The notes under the pieces are model-generated. The model ran no database searches. It saw nothing but the letters and a program-made list of their open reading frames with translations, and was not told the DNA's origin. From NCBI GenBank assembly GCA_942493055.1, contig OW818680.1, forward strand, positions 992,001 to 1,056,000: a DNA stretch of 64,000 nucleotides, written 5' to 3'. This stretch comes from CAIZQW01 sp942493055. GTDB lineage: Bacteria > Verrucomicrobiota > Kiritimatiellia > RFP12 > UBA1067. A program made the translations under genes and the position numbers. Positions within the stretch are counted from its first letter, which is position 1. The number at the start of each line of letters is the position of its first letter. Shown piece by piece: positions 9,331 to 17,713 of the stretch.

Positions 9331-10293
9331 TCACTTTGCGATGGGCGTGTCGTCACAATCGAGATCGCCGAGGGCATACTGAATCCCGCCTAGCATAAAC
9401 TGCAGCAGGGCCGGCTGATCAAAGCTTGCAGGGAAATGCGAAGGGGAGCAATAGAAGACGTGGCCTTTGCCCTGTCGCTTAATCCAGGCGGTATACCGTT
9501 TCATCGGCGGCAGCTTCTCAAGGCGCTTATCCGTCTTGATCTTGCTCATATCCATCTCCAGCAGGGGCTTGAATTTCATCTTCGGATACGCGCGGTTGAA
9601 GAGATAGGGTTCATCCTTGTGAACAAACGGTTTCCCTTCAAAGCATTTTGTCAACGGATGAGTTGCGTCGACCGGATTCAGCGTGACCTCCTGTGCTGCC
9701 GGATGGAAATCAAAGCTGCCGCCCAGCAAGGCGCTGAAACGGTCATCGCTGTTGAAGTTGGCAATCGCGCCATGCAAAGCAATCAGGCCCCCGCCATTTT
9801 CAACATAGCTGAGCAGAGAATTGAGCAGCGCCTTTACCTTTGCTTCGCGTTCTGCAAGCGGAAGCTCCTTATATTTCGCGCCATGCTTGTCCACGAGATT
9901 GATCAGGACATCGCGGAAGATATCGCGGTCTTTGCCTGTGGGGCAGTTGTTATTCAGGACAACCGCATCGTATGCCTTCAGGTTTTCCGGCATGAACTGC
10001 TCGATGTCATTGCTCTCAACCACCTTCCAAGCACCTGTCTTTGTTCCCAGCATCTTCACCACCGCAGCCGTCTTGGGCGTCACCTTATGATCAAAGCCAG
10101 TGATCAGCGAGAAGACCAGCAGTGTGCGCTCCTTCTTGGGGGCGGCCATGGGTTTCGTCGGCGCGATCTTCTCCATCGCCGCCTGCCACTCGGGGGTGAT
10201 GGTATATTCATCGGCTGCCTGACTGTTGAACGTGCAGCTGGCTGCACAGAGTGCTGCTGTTGTGGCACTCATGAACGCGCGTCGTGATATCAT
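9331..10293 (-). CDS. Tat-exported ThuA-like domain protein
   Basis: 320 aa. Tat signal MISRRAFMSATTAALCAASC (SRRAFM). GGGGAG lies 8 nt before the ATG. Residues about 58-305 match the ThuA (trehalose-utilisation-like, class I amidotransferase-fold) domain: LLVFSLITGFDHKV at the start, YDAVVLNNN, and ENGGGLIALHGAIANF at the elbow. Members of this family occur widely in PVC sugar clusters, often as secreted proteins of unclear catalytic role. First gene of the three-gene export operon running down to 6567. Confidence 0.88.
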   Translation of the reverse strand: MISRRAFMSATTAALCAASCTFNSQAADEYTITPEWQAAMEKIAPTKPMAAPKKERTLLVFSLITGFDHKVTPKTAAVVKMLGTKTGAWKVVESNDIEQFMPENLKAYDAVVLNNNCPTGKDRDIFRDVLINLVDKHGAKYKELPLAEREAKVKALLNSLLSYVENGGGLIALHGAIANFNSDDRFSALLGGSFDFHPAAQEVTLNPVDATHPLTKCFEGKPFVHKDEPYLFNRAYPKMKFKPLLEMDMSKIKTDKRLEKLPPMKRYTAWIKRQGKGHVFYCSPSHFPASFDQPALLQFMLGGIQYALGDLDCDDTPIAK

Positions 10294-10341
10294 ACTGGAA
10301 TCTCCCCTTTTTTTGTTTCCTAAAACTTCAACTTTTAATCA

Positions 10342-10377
10342 TTTAACCACAAAGAGCGCATAGAACACAAAGAAAAA
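10342..10377. repeat. Half copy of the 110-bp palindromic element
   Basis: TTTAACCACAAAGAGCGCAT and the following AGAACACAAAGAAAAAA match the left arm of the elements at 3541 and 33839, but the right arm is absent. It lies directly after the TrpD-like stop codon (10379), where an A/T-rich half palindrome could affect 3' end formation. Confidence 0.7.
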
Positions 10378-10378
10378 A

Positions 10379-11428
10379 TTATGCCTGCGCCTTCTGCCAT
10401 TGCTGGAGTTTTGCAGATGCACGGCCGTCAGCAATAGCATTGCGGGCAAGCGTTACGCCTTCTTCTAGGGAGGCGGCTAAGTCGCCGACATAGAGGACAG
10501 CAGCCGCATTGAGGCAGGTCATGTCTGTGCAGGCCTGCGTCCCTTGTCCAGACAGGATATCGAGCAAGCGATCCCGCTCGAGCTGGACATTCCCAAACGC
10601 CGCAACCTCTTCAAAGCTTGCCGTACACAGACCGACATCTTCGGGCATGATCGAATAGGCGTGACGGTATGTAGATGAGAAAGAGATAATCTGCGTCGGG
10701 CCGGTGATGGAGAGTTCATCCATGCCGCCTGAACGTTCAAGATCCGTCCCGTGCACGACCATGCCCCGTTCCACGCCCATATCGCACAGCACATCCGCCA
10801 CCAGCGTCAGGAGTCTGGGCGCGTAGACACCCCGCACCACGCGGTCCGGACGTGCAGGATTGGCCAGGGAGGCCGCGATGTTCAGCGTGGAGCCAAAGCG
10901 TATCTGACTCAGAATGCGTCCCAAGGCGCACGGATGCACCTTGGCGCTCATGCCATTGAACAGCCCCAGGCCGCAGTCGCGAATACTTTTGCGAACCGTT
11001 TCAATTGAGACATCCACGCCGATGCCCGCAGCCTCCAGCACATCCACGGTCCCGCACGAGGAGGTCAAGGCCCGCGCGCCATGACGCGCTAACGTCGCAC
11101 CGCACGCTGCTGCGACAATCGCGGCCACGGAGCTGACATTGAAGGTCTTGAGCGAGTCCATACCCGTGCCTGAATTTTCAATCAGCGGACGCGGCAAGCC
11201 CTCGAAGGCATCTACCGTATCCAGCTCCATGATCGCCTTCCAGGCGCCTTCGATCTCGCCGCAGCTCTCGCCCTTGGCCACCAAAGCGCCCAGGAAAGCG
11301 CCCTGCTGAAGGTCTGGCTGTTCGCCCTTGAGGATTTCGCAGAAGGCGCGATACGACTCTTCCGAGGTCAAATCCGTATGGTTGATTAGGCGTTGAATCA
11401 GTTTTCCAAAAGGGGCTAGATCGTTCAT
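10379..11428 (-). CDS. TrpD-like phosphoribosyltransferase
   Basis: 349 aa, the normal length of anthranilate phosphoribosyltransferase. Family motifs are clear: GTGMDSLKTFN (PRPP loop), ARHGARALTSSCGTVDVLEA, GMDELSITGPT, and the C-terminal LNAAAVLYVGDLA. The anthranilate pocket differs: where TrpD normally has LGxRTxFNxLGPLTNP, this protein reads IRFGSTLNIAASLANP, so the conserved Arg is not obviously kept. No other trp gene lies nearby. Its start codon overlaps the stop of the zinc dehydrogenase (ATGA) and lacks its own ribosome-binding site. It could be a diverged TrpD or a transferase for another acceptor; the family is certain, the substrate is not. Confidence 0.8.
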   Translation of the reverse strand: MNDLAPFGKLIQRLINHTDLTSEESYRAFCEILKGEQPDLQQGAFLGALVAKGESCGEIEGAWKAIMELDTVDAFEGLPRPLIENSGTGMDSLKTFNVSSVAAIVAAACGATLARHGARALTSSCGTVDVLEAAGIGVDVSIETVRKSIRDCGLGLFNGMSAKVHPCALGRILSQIRFGSTLNIAASLANPARPDRVVRGVYAPRLLTLVADVLCDMGVERGMVVHGTDLERSGGMDELSITGPTQIISFSSTYRHAYSIMPEDVGLCTASFEEVAAFGNVQLERDRLLDILSGQGTQACTDMTCLNAAAVLYVGDLAASLEEGVTLARNAIADGRASAKLQQWQKAQA

Positions 11429-12393
11429 GGGTAGAGGTGTACTTTCATTCCGGTTCGATTGCGCACAAGGTCAAGGGCTTCCGCCAGAGCCGTCAGCGGC
11501 ATGCGATGGCTGATCAGGTCTGCAACCGGAATTGCACCTGACGCAATCAGCTGGATCGCCTCTTCGCCGTGGCGGAAGGCGCAACCATAAGCGCCGACAA
11601 CGCGTTGTTCAAGATAGTGAATTGAATTTATGCTCAAATTGCTGGGTTCAATGCCTGGCAGGAGCCCGGAGAAGGCAACGAGCCGACCGCGCGGAGCCAG
11701 CGCGGCAATCGCTTGGTTATAGGCGTCAACACTGCCAACAGCAGGAATACAGACATCAAAACGTTCATGGCCGGGAAGCGTCGCTACAGCACCCGCGCGC
11801 TCCCGGCGTGAACCATCCGGCTCAATCTGGATCATCTCTGCGCCGCGCTGTCTTGCTGCGCGCGCCAGAAGCGTCCCGGCAGGTCCGGCGCCCCAGATGG
11901 CCACACGTTCCCCTGCTTTTAATTCCGCACGTTCCAACGCATTCAGGCAACAGGAAAGGGGTTCGGCAAAAACAGCCTCTTCAAAGGAGAGCTTATCGGG
12001 TATACGCAACACGCTCTTGACTGGCGCAACAACATGACTTGCAAAGCCTCCATCCCGGTGGAACCCCATGATTTGCATGCCCCGGCAGAGATTATCCGCG
12101 CCCGCCAGGCATTGCGGACAGGTCCCGCATGCGGTTCCCGGATACAGGTAGACACGTGCACCCAGCCACGACACATCGGCCTGGGGGCCTACAGCATCGA
12201 CAATTCCGACAACCTCTTCTCCTGGGATTCGCGGCAGTGTCAGATCACGATGGCCATGCTCAATGATTTTAAGATCTGTACGGCAGAGGCCTGTCACAGC
12301 AACCTGAACACGCACTTCACCTTGTGAGGATACTGGTAAGGGCACCTCTTCGATCTCGAAGGCCCCTATTTTATGGATGACAATCGCCTGCAT
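11425..12393 (-). CDS. Zinc-dependent medium-chain dehydrogenase
   Basis: 322 aa from the ATG at 12393 (MQAIVIHKIGAFEIEEVPLP); a TTG ten codons upstream gives a non-family extension. MDR family: GLCRTDLK with the first catalytic zinc Cys, the structural-zinc lobe GTACGTCPQCLAGADNLC (four Cys), and the Rossmann glycines WGAGPAGTLLARAA. The usual catalytic GHE motif reads PGEEVVG, so the zinc-ligand His is Glu. The NAD(P) acidic residue is IEPDGS. Oxidises a secondary alcohol of a sugar, polyol or amino acid; substrate unknown. Co-transcribed with the TrpD-like gene, with overlapping stop and start. Confidence 0.85.
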   Translation of the reverse strand: MQAIVIHKIGAFEIEEVPLPVSSQGEVRVQVAVTGLCRTDLKIIEHGHRDLTLPRIPGEEVVGIVDAVGPQADVSWLGARVYLYPGTACGTCPQCLAGADNLCRGMQIMGFHRDGGFASHVVAPVKSVLRIPDKLSFEEAVFAEPLSCCLNALERAELKAGERVAIWGAGPAGTLLARAARQRGAEMIQIEPDGSRRERAGAVATLPGHERFDVCIPAVGSVDAYNQAIAALAPRGRLVAFSGLLPGIEPSNLSINSIHYLEQRVVGAYGCAFRHGEEAIQLIASGAIPVADLISHRMPLTALAEALDLVRNRTGMKVHLYP

Positions 12394-12471
12394 ATCGTTC
12401 TTTAGATAGGCCGGATTATACAAGAAGACCCCGCCAAAAACAACAACGCTTTCCCTTTTTTCAGTTGAGGA

Positions 12472-12500
12472 TTGAGGTGCCCATGAAAATCGGATAAAAT
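12472..12500 (+). promoter_or_regulatory. Sigma70-type promoter for the secreted protease
   Basis: TTGAGG (12472-12477), 17 bp, TAAAAT (12495-12500). The start codon is at 12546. An AAGGAGC at 12511 is not followed by a usable start codon within 20 nt. Confidence 0.45.
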
Positions 12501-12545
12501 AGTTAATTAAAAGGAGCTAATTAGAATTAGCCACAGACACACCGA

Positions 12546-15059
12546 ATGAACAGACTTTTCATTTTAGTAGCAGCAAGCCTATTGACCTGTTTCGCCACAT
12601 GCACGCATGCGGCAAGGTATGCTTTGGTCACAAAACACGGTTCCATGGAATCAAGGGCTTCCCTCCTGCAACTGGACGCCCCTTTCTTTAAAGTTGCAAA
12701 AATAGCCTCCAAGGTCGAACTCTCACAAGAGATCCTCCTGCCAACGCATCTTTCAAAAGGTGACGAGATTCTTCTTAACCTGCCGGAAGGTTTAAGCCTG
12801 CTTGCCATTGTGGATCGTATTGAGACTGATGTCATGGGAATCACCTCCATACGTGGACGCTTTGACGATGACCGCTTCGCATACTTGATGATCGCCACAG
12901 ACGGCTCAACAATGCTAGCCGACATCTCTCTTCCAGGCCGAAAGATAAACCGCCGCATCAAATTCAAAAACGGCTCTCATTATCTTCTGGAACCCGACGC
13001 TGAGGCCGACAAGCCGCTCGAGGGCGCCCCTAGCCCTGAATTACCTCAAGAAGATCCTCTCGCGCCGCCAGCCACACCGGCTGCGGTTCAAGGGGGCACC
13101 ATCATTACGCCATTGGCAGGCGTCAGCGACCCCGCAACGATTGACATCCTGGTCGCTTATACGCCAGCAGCAAAGACCTGGGCGAACGCCAATGAAGGCG
13201 GCATCAGCAACGTCATCAACCAACTCATGGCCAAAGCGCAACTCGCCTGTGACAACAGCCAAACGTATATCGCCATGCGACTGGTACACGCCCCGGAAAT
13301 TGCCTATACAGAAAGTTCAAGCGCCGGCACCGACTTAGACCGCCTCACTTACACAGACGGCATTATGGACGACATCCACACCTTGCGTACAACGTATGGC
13401 GCGGACCTTGTCGTCTTGCTGGAATACACAGACAGCACGGGCGGCATCGGCTGGTTGCTCAACACTGCTTCGGGATCGCCCTCTTACGGGTTCTCCATTT
13501 CGCGTGTCCAGCAAGCCTCCTGGAGCTACACGACCATCCATGAGATCGGACATAACATGGGCGCTCACCACCACAAAGCACAGAATTTCCAGGCAGGTCC
13601 AGGACTCTACTCCTATTCCGCGGGCTGGCGATGGACCTACAATACCAGCCATTACTGCGATTTAATGACCTACGAAGGCGGAAGTTATTTCGCCGACGGA
13701 ATCGACCATACGCGCGTGGGATACTTTTCCGATCCTGCCATATCGCTGAACGGCATCCCGACCGGCCACGCCACGGACGGAAACAATGCGCTCACGCTCC
13801 GCCAAGTCAAGCACACGGTCGCGGCGTATCGGGCAACTGTGGTAAACGCTGTTGCCACGCCCCAGTTTTCGCCGGTTTCCGGCACGGCCTTCTCATCTTC
13901 GATCCAAGTGTCCATCACCTGCTCAACAGCCAGCGCAACCATCCGGTACACCACCAACGGAAGCGAGCCTACAACGAACAGCACCCTCTATACCGTGCCA
14001 TTCACCCTCACCAGCACGACCACGGTGCGTGCTAAAGCCTTCAAGAGCGGCATGAACGACAGCGCCACCGCAGTGGCCACCTACTCCAACAACCGTCCAG
14101 CTAACGACAACTTTATCAATGCCACGCTTCTGTTGGACACATCAGGGTCCACAACCGGAACAAACGTTGACGCGACAAAGGAGTCTGGCGAACCCAACCA
14201 CGCCAACATCTCATCCGCAACAAACTCAGTCTGGTGGACGTGGACAGCACCCACCACAGGTTTTCTGACCCTCGATACCCTGCAAACTTCTTTCGACACG
14301 GTCATGGCTGCTTACACAGGGAGTGCGGTGAACGGATTGTCTCTGATCGCAAGCAATGACGACTTTGATTATGCGAACGGCTATTACCAGAGTCTGGTCT
14401 CCTTCACTGCGATATCCAACACGACCTACTCTATCGCAGTCGCTGGATATAACGGCACCAACGGCACCGTAACCCTTGATTGGGCATTTGTCGCCCCGAG
14501 CAGCATCATACCGCTCCAAAATGGCATCCCTTTAACAGGCTTGTCCGGGAACATGGATTCTGTTGCCCATTTCAAAATTGCCCTCCCTGCGGGCGCATCA
14601 AACCTGGTCGTCACGACAGCAGGCGGCTTAGCAGGTCAAGACTGCGACTTATTCGTTATGTATGGGAAACCTCCAACTGCTTATGCATACGATTTTGCTT
14701 CGAAAGGCTACTCCTGCACAGAATCGGTGACCCATTCCACTCCAACCCCGGGAGACTGGTATATCATGCTCTATGGGTTCAGCGCTTACTCGGGCGTGAC
14801 GTTGAAGGCAAGTTATCGACAGAACATGCCCGTCATCACAACCGCCAGCCTGACTTCGTCGTCTGGATCAACTTACCTGAACATGCAATTTGACGCCAAT
14901 TCAGGCAAGACATATAACATCCAACGCAAGTATGCCTTGACGAATCTGAACTGGACGACCATCCGGACCTTTACGACCAACGCAAGCCAGCGGGTGACCT
15001 TGCCGATTACCCTGACCCCGGGTCAGCCCGCTGGGTTCTACCGCCTTCAGATGCCATAG
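12546..15059 (+). CDS. Secreted reprolysin-like zinc metalloprotease with C-terminal adhesion-type domains
   Basis: 837 aa with signal peptide MNRLFILVAASLLTCFATCTHA. A prodomain (23-185) is followed by the catalytic domain (about 195-435) with HEIGHNMGAHH near residue 333, the HExxHxxGxxH zincin motif of M12B-type peptidases. After it come a chitobiase-type Ig-like module (about 440-515, TIRYTTNGSEPT), a domain beginning NDNFINATLL (520-645) of a type common in Verrucomicrobia, a bacterial pre-peptidase C-like domain (655-760), and a C-terminal segment ending AGFYRLQMP, a frequent end for secreted verrucomicrobial proteins. Likely degrades extracellular protein. Monocistronic, with its own promoter; weak ribosome-binding site at the chosen start. 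Confidence 0.9.
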   Translation: MNRLFILVAASLLTCFATCTHAARYALVTKHGSMESRASLLQLDAPFFKVAKIASKVELSQEILLPTHLSKGDEILLNLPEGLSLLAIVDRIETDVMGITSIRGRFDDDRFAYLMIATDGSTMLADISLPGRKINRRIKFKNGSHYLLEPDAEADKPLEGAPSPELPQEDPLAPPATPAAVQGGTIITPLAGVSDPATIDILVAYTPAAKTWANANEGGISNVINQLMAKAQLACDNSQTYIAMRLVHAPEIAYTESSSAGTDLDRLTYTDGIMDDIHTLRTTYGADLVVLLEYTDSTGGIGWLLNTASGSPSYGFSISRVQQASWSYTTIHEIGHNMGAHHHKAQNFQAGPGLYSYSAGWRWTYNTSHYCDLMTYEGGSYFADGIDHTRVGYFSDPAISLNGIPTGHATDGNNALTLRQVKHTVAAYRATVVNAVATPQFSPVSGTAFSSSIQVSITCSTASATIRYTTNGSEPTTNSTLYTVPFTLTSTTTVRAKAFKSGMNDSATAVATYSNNRPANDNFINATLLLDTSGSTTGTNVDATKESGEPNHANISSATNSVWWTWTAPTTGFLTLDTLQTSFDTVMAAYTGSAVNGLSLIASNDDFDYANGYYQSLVSFTAISNTTYSIAVAGYNGTNGTVTLDWAFVAPSSIIPLQNGIPLTGLSGNMDSVAHFKIALPAGASNLVVTTAGGLAGQDCDLFVMYGKPPTAYAYDFASKGYSCTESVTHSTPTPGDWYIMLYGFSAYSGVTLKASYRQNMPVITTASLTSSSGSTYLNMQFDANSGKTYNIQRKYALTNLNWTTIRTFTTNASQRVTLPITLTPGQPAGFYRLQMP

Positions 15060-15143
15060 GCAGTAGCGTGTTTTTACAGTGCATGGAGCTGATTTGCGTT
15101 CACACCTGAATTTTGCTAACGTATCACTTTCTTAAGGAGCTTT

Positions 15144-15857
15144 ATGATTCGATTAGGTGTCAATATTGACCATGTTGCTACATTACGGCAGGCCAGACGC
15201 ACGACATACCCAAGCGTGATCGAGGCTGCGGCTGCCTGTGAACGCGCAGGGGCGCATGGCATTACGATCCATTTACGGGAAGACCGCCGGCACATTCAGG
15301 ATGCGGATGTATACACCTTGCGCAAGACGCTGAAGACGCGCATGAATCTCGAACTGGCCAACACGCCCGCCATTATCGCGATCGCCTTGGACGTGAAGCC
15401 GGATGAAGTCTGCATGGTGCCTGAGAAGCGCGAGGAGCTGACCACCGAAGGGGGCCTTGATGTCGCAGGCCAGCAAGAGTCTCTTGCCCCTGTTGTCGCA
15501 CAAATGCGCGAGGCGGGAATCTGTGTCAGCATGTTCATCGACCCCGACCTGCGCCAAGTCGAGGCGTCTGCCGCCATTGGCGCGCCTTATATTGAGTTGC
15601 ATACAGGCGCGTATGCGGAGCACACCGGTGTTGCCCGGGAGGAGGAGCTCTCACGTTTAATCCGCGCAGCCGAGCACGCGCACAAACTGGGACTCCACGT
15701 CAATGCCGGCCATGGCCTCAACCTTGAAAATATTGGCCCCATCCTGGCCCTCCCCTATCTGGACACCTTAAACATCGGCCATAGCATTGTGTGCGACGCC
15801 CTTTTCATTGGACTCGAAAACGCCACGCGCGCGATGCTGGACAAACTGAGCGAATAA
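15144..15857 (+). CDS. pdxJ: Pyridoxine 5'-phosphate synthase PdxJ
   Basis: 237 aa. Condenses 1-deoxyxylulose 5-phosphate with 3-amino-2-oxopropyl phosphate to pyridoxine 5'-phosphate in the cytoplasm (DXP-dependent vitamin B6 route). Diagnostic motifs: RLGVNIDHVATLRQAR, IHLREDRRHIQDADV, NAGHGLN and LNIGHSIV. AAGGAG lies 5 nt before the ATG. A possible promoter TTGCGT-17-TAACGT sits at 15094-15122. The downstream LysM gene starts 6 nt after the stop, so they share a transcript. PLP made by this route would supply GcvP and the DegT enzyme of the window. Confidence 0.97.
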   Translation: MIRLGVNIDHVATLRQARRTTYPSVIEAAAACERAGAHGITIHLREDRRHIQDADVYTLRKTLKTRMNLELANTPAIIAIALDVKPDEVCMVPEKREELTTEGGLDVAGQQESLAPVVAQMREAGICVSMFIDPDLRQVEASAAIGAPYIELHTGAYAEHTGVAREEELSRLIRAAEHAHKLGLHVNAGHGLNLENIGPILALPYLDTLNIGHSIVCDALFIGLENATRAMLDKLSE

Positions 15858-15863
15858 CCCCCT

Positions 15864-16910
15864 ATGCTGACACGCGGCTCTTATGGAATTGAGTATGACC
15901 AAGGCAACCGTGATAACGCCCATCACCGGTTCTGGTGGATTGCTTTGTTCATACCGATTGTGGTGGTCGGGCTCCTCTTGTCGCGTGGCTGCTCACACGA
16001 CAAGGAGTCATTAGAAGATGACCCTGTCCAAGCCAAGCGCTTTGATGCCCCTGAAGAAAAAAACGAAACACAACGGATCTCCATCTGGACTCATTTTGCG
16101 AACTACTGGTTCAGACGGACAACTGCCGAAACCAACAAGACAGAGTCCTCTTCGTCGCTGAAGGCCAGCGAGCCACTCACCAAACAGATTGATCCGCAGG
16201 TCCGTGAACTTTTTGACAAGGCGAACATGGCTGAACAAGCCAATAACCTGCTTGAGGCGCGCCAGATTTTCTCACGCCTGCTACGCATGGAGGGCGCTGC
16301 TGAGCTGCGTCCCTTCATCGAGCGCAAGTTGGGAGCGCTCCACGCAACGCTCTATCTGTCCACACGGCCAGCACCCGGGAAAACAGTACACCGACTCGCC
16401 TCCGGGGAAAAGGTGGGCAAGCTCGCCGCAGATTATGGCTGCACGCTTGAATACATCTTATATGTGAACACCATTCAGAAACCCGAGTCCCTGCAAATCG
16501 GCAAGATGCTGACCGTGCTCCAAAATCCCCGCTTCGAGCTTCTGATTTCCAAACGTGATTCCACGGCTGTACTGCTGCTGAATAACGGCTTTTTTAAGCG
16601 GTATACGCTTTTACTGAGTGAAGGCACGCCGCCCCCCAAGGGCCTGTATCACGTGCTGACCCGAGGCAAACGGACGATCGCAGATGACGTACCCTGGACC
16701 GGCATGGCAGATGACAAGCCGCGACATGAGCGGGATATCTGCTGGGTCACCCTCGCCACGCAAGACAAGGCCATGCTCGGCGGCATCAGTCTTCAAGGCA
16801 CCCGGAATTCACAAACGAAACACGCCTTAAATATCCGCTTCCGCAACTCCGACATTGAAGAGCTCTACTTCCTGCTCCCCAGTAGCACATCGGTGATTGT
16901 CGCGGATTAA
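15864..16910 (+). CDS. Membrane-anchored LysM protein with inactive-looking L,D-transpeptidase-like domain
   Basis: 348 aa. A single N-terminal membrane span (about 23-42, FWWIALFIPIVVVGLLL) is followed by a charged linker, a helical TPR-like stretch (110-155), a LysM module (about 170-215, VHRLASGEKVGKLAADYGC) and a C-terminal YkuD-like domain (about 220-348). The end reads IRFRNSDIEELYFLLPSSTSVIV, aligning with the IRM-N-DIxxLYxxVxxGTxVxI end of L,D-transpeptidases, but the SHGC preceding it is KHALN: the catalytic Cys and the adjacent conserved residues are missing. Probably a peptidoglycan-binding scaffold rather than a cross-linking enzyme. Follows pdxJ by 6 nt. Confidence 0.82.
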   Translation: MLTRGSYGIEYDQGNRDNAHHRFWWIALFIPIVVVGLLLSRGCSHDKESLEDDPVQAKRFDAPEEKNETQRISIWTHFANYWFRRTTAETNKTESSSSLKASEPLTKQIDPQVRELFDKANMAEQANNLLEARQIFSRLLRMEGAAELRPFIERKLGALHATLYLSTRPAPGKTVHRLASGEKVGKLAADYGCTLEYILYVNTIQKPESLQIGKMLTVLQNPRFELLISKRDSTAVLLLNNGFFKRYTLLLSEGTPPPKGLYHVLTRGKRTIADDVPWTGMADDKPRHERDICWVTLATQDKAMLGGISLQGTRNSQTKHALNIRFRNSDIEELYFLLPSSTSVIVAD

Positions 16911-17062
16911 CGGAGTCAGGGATCCGGAGTCTAAAAAAAGTGGTGGGAGCTTCCAGCTCCCGGCAGCAAATGCGGGAGCAGGATGCTCCCGCTACAATCG
17001 AACCTCGAAAGCGGGTCGTGAGCCCCTGTGGCGCAAAAAAAGTGGGGGGAGCTTCCAGCTCC
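16911..17062. repeat. Convergent intergenic region with three GGGAGC hairpins
   Basis: Between the convergent LysM and purN genes. GGGAGC-TTCCA-GCTCCC occurs at 16945-16961 and again at 17047-17063, each preceded by AAAAAAAGTGG (a 29-bp direct repeat with one mismatch). Between them GCGGGAGC-AGGAT-GCTCCCGC (16972-16992) is a perfect 8-bp stem. The second hairpin reaches the purN stop codon. Could end transcription from both sides, or be a mobile repeat pair. Confidence 0.75.
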
Positions 17063-17689
17063 CTAGCAGCCCAGGACGCGCACGCGGCGTCCCTCGACAC
17101 TCAGGCGCCCCTCTGACAGCAGCCGCAGCGATTCAGGATAGGCGATATGTTCCTGAACCTGGATACGTGCATGGAGTGTTTCCGCTGTGTCATCCGCCAG
17201 CACAGGGACACATTTCTGGACAATAATCGGGCCGGTGTCCGTCCCCTCGTCCACAAAATGAACCGTGCAACCCGCAACCTTCGCGCCATAGTCCAACGCC
17301 TGCTTCCAGGCAGCAACGCCTGGAAAAGCAGGTAACAGCGCCGGGTGGATGTTTAAGACCCGGAACGGGAAAGCCTTGAGCAGTTCGGGCTTCACAATGC
17401 GCATGAAGCCTGCCAGCACAACAGTGTCCACGCCAGCCTCCTTGAGTAGCTGGATGCAGCGTTGCTCGGCTACGCCGTCCAACTTTGTCTTGAATGGTGC
17501 GCAATCCAACCATTGGCATGGAATCGAATGCCGTCGTGCACGCTCCAAGATCTTGGCATCATGAACATCTGACAAAACAAGACTGACTTCCGCATCGAGC
17601 GTTCCGGCTTGAATAGCGTCCACGACCGACTGCATGTTGGAGCCAGAGCCTGACCCCAACACGCCTATTTTCAATTTTGAACTTTTCAC
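17063..17689 (-). CDS. purN: Phosphoribosylglycinamide formyltransferase PurN
   Basis: 208 aa from a GTG at 17689. Transfers formyl from 10-formyl-THF to GAR in purine synthesis. Motifs: IGVLGSGSGSNMQSVVDAI (phosphate-binding N-terminus), VLAGFMRIV, NIHPALLPAFPG with catalytic Asn and His, and VHFVDEGTDTGPII with the catalytic Asp. Length is typical. Downstream of the DUF1080 gene with a 24-nt gap, so possibly co-transcribed. A link to the glycine cleavage genes across the divergent region (both feed one-carbon folate pools) is metabolic inference only. Confidence 0.96.
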   Translation of the reverse strand: MKSSKLKIGVLGSGSGSNMQSVVDAIQAGTLDAEVSLVLSDVHDAKILERARRHSIPCQWLDCAPFKTKLDGVAEQRCIQLLKEAGVDTVVLAGFMRIVKPELLKAFPFRVLNIHPALLPAFPGVAAWKQALDYGAKVAGCTVHFVDEGTDTGPIIVQKCVPVLADDTAETLHARIQVQEHIAYPESLRLLSEGRLSVEGRRVRVLGC

Positions 17690-17713
17690 AATTCGCTCAT
17701 TATTTATTTAAAA

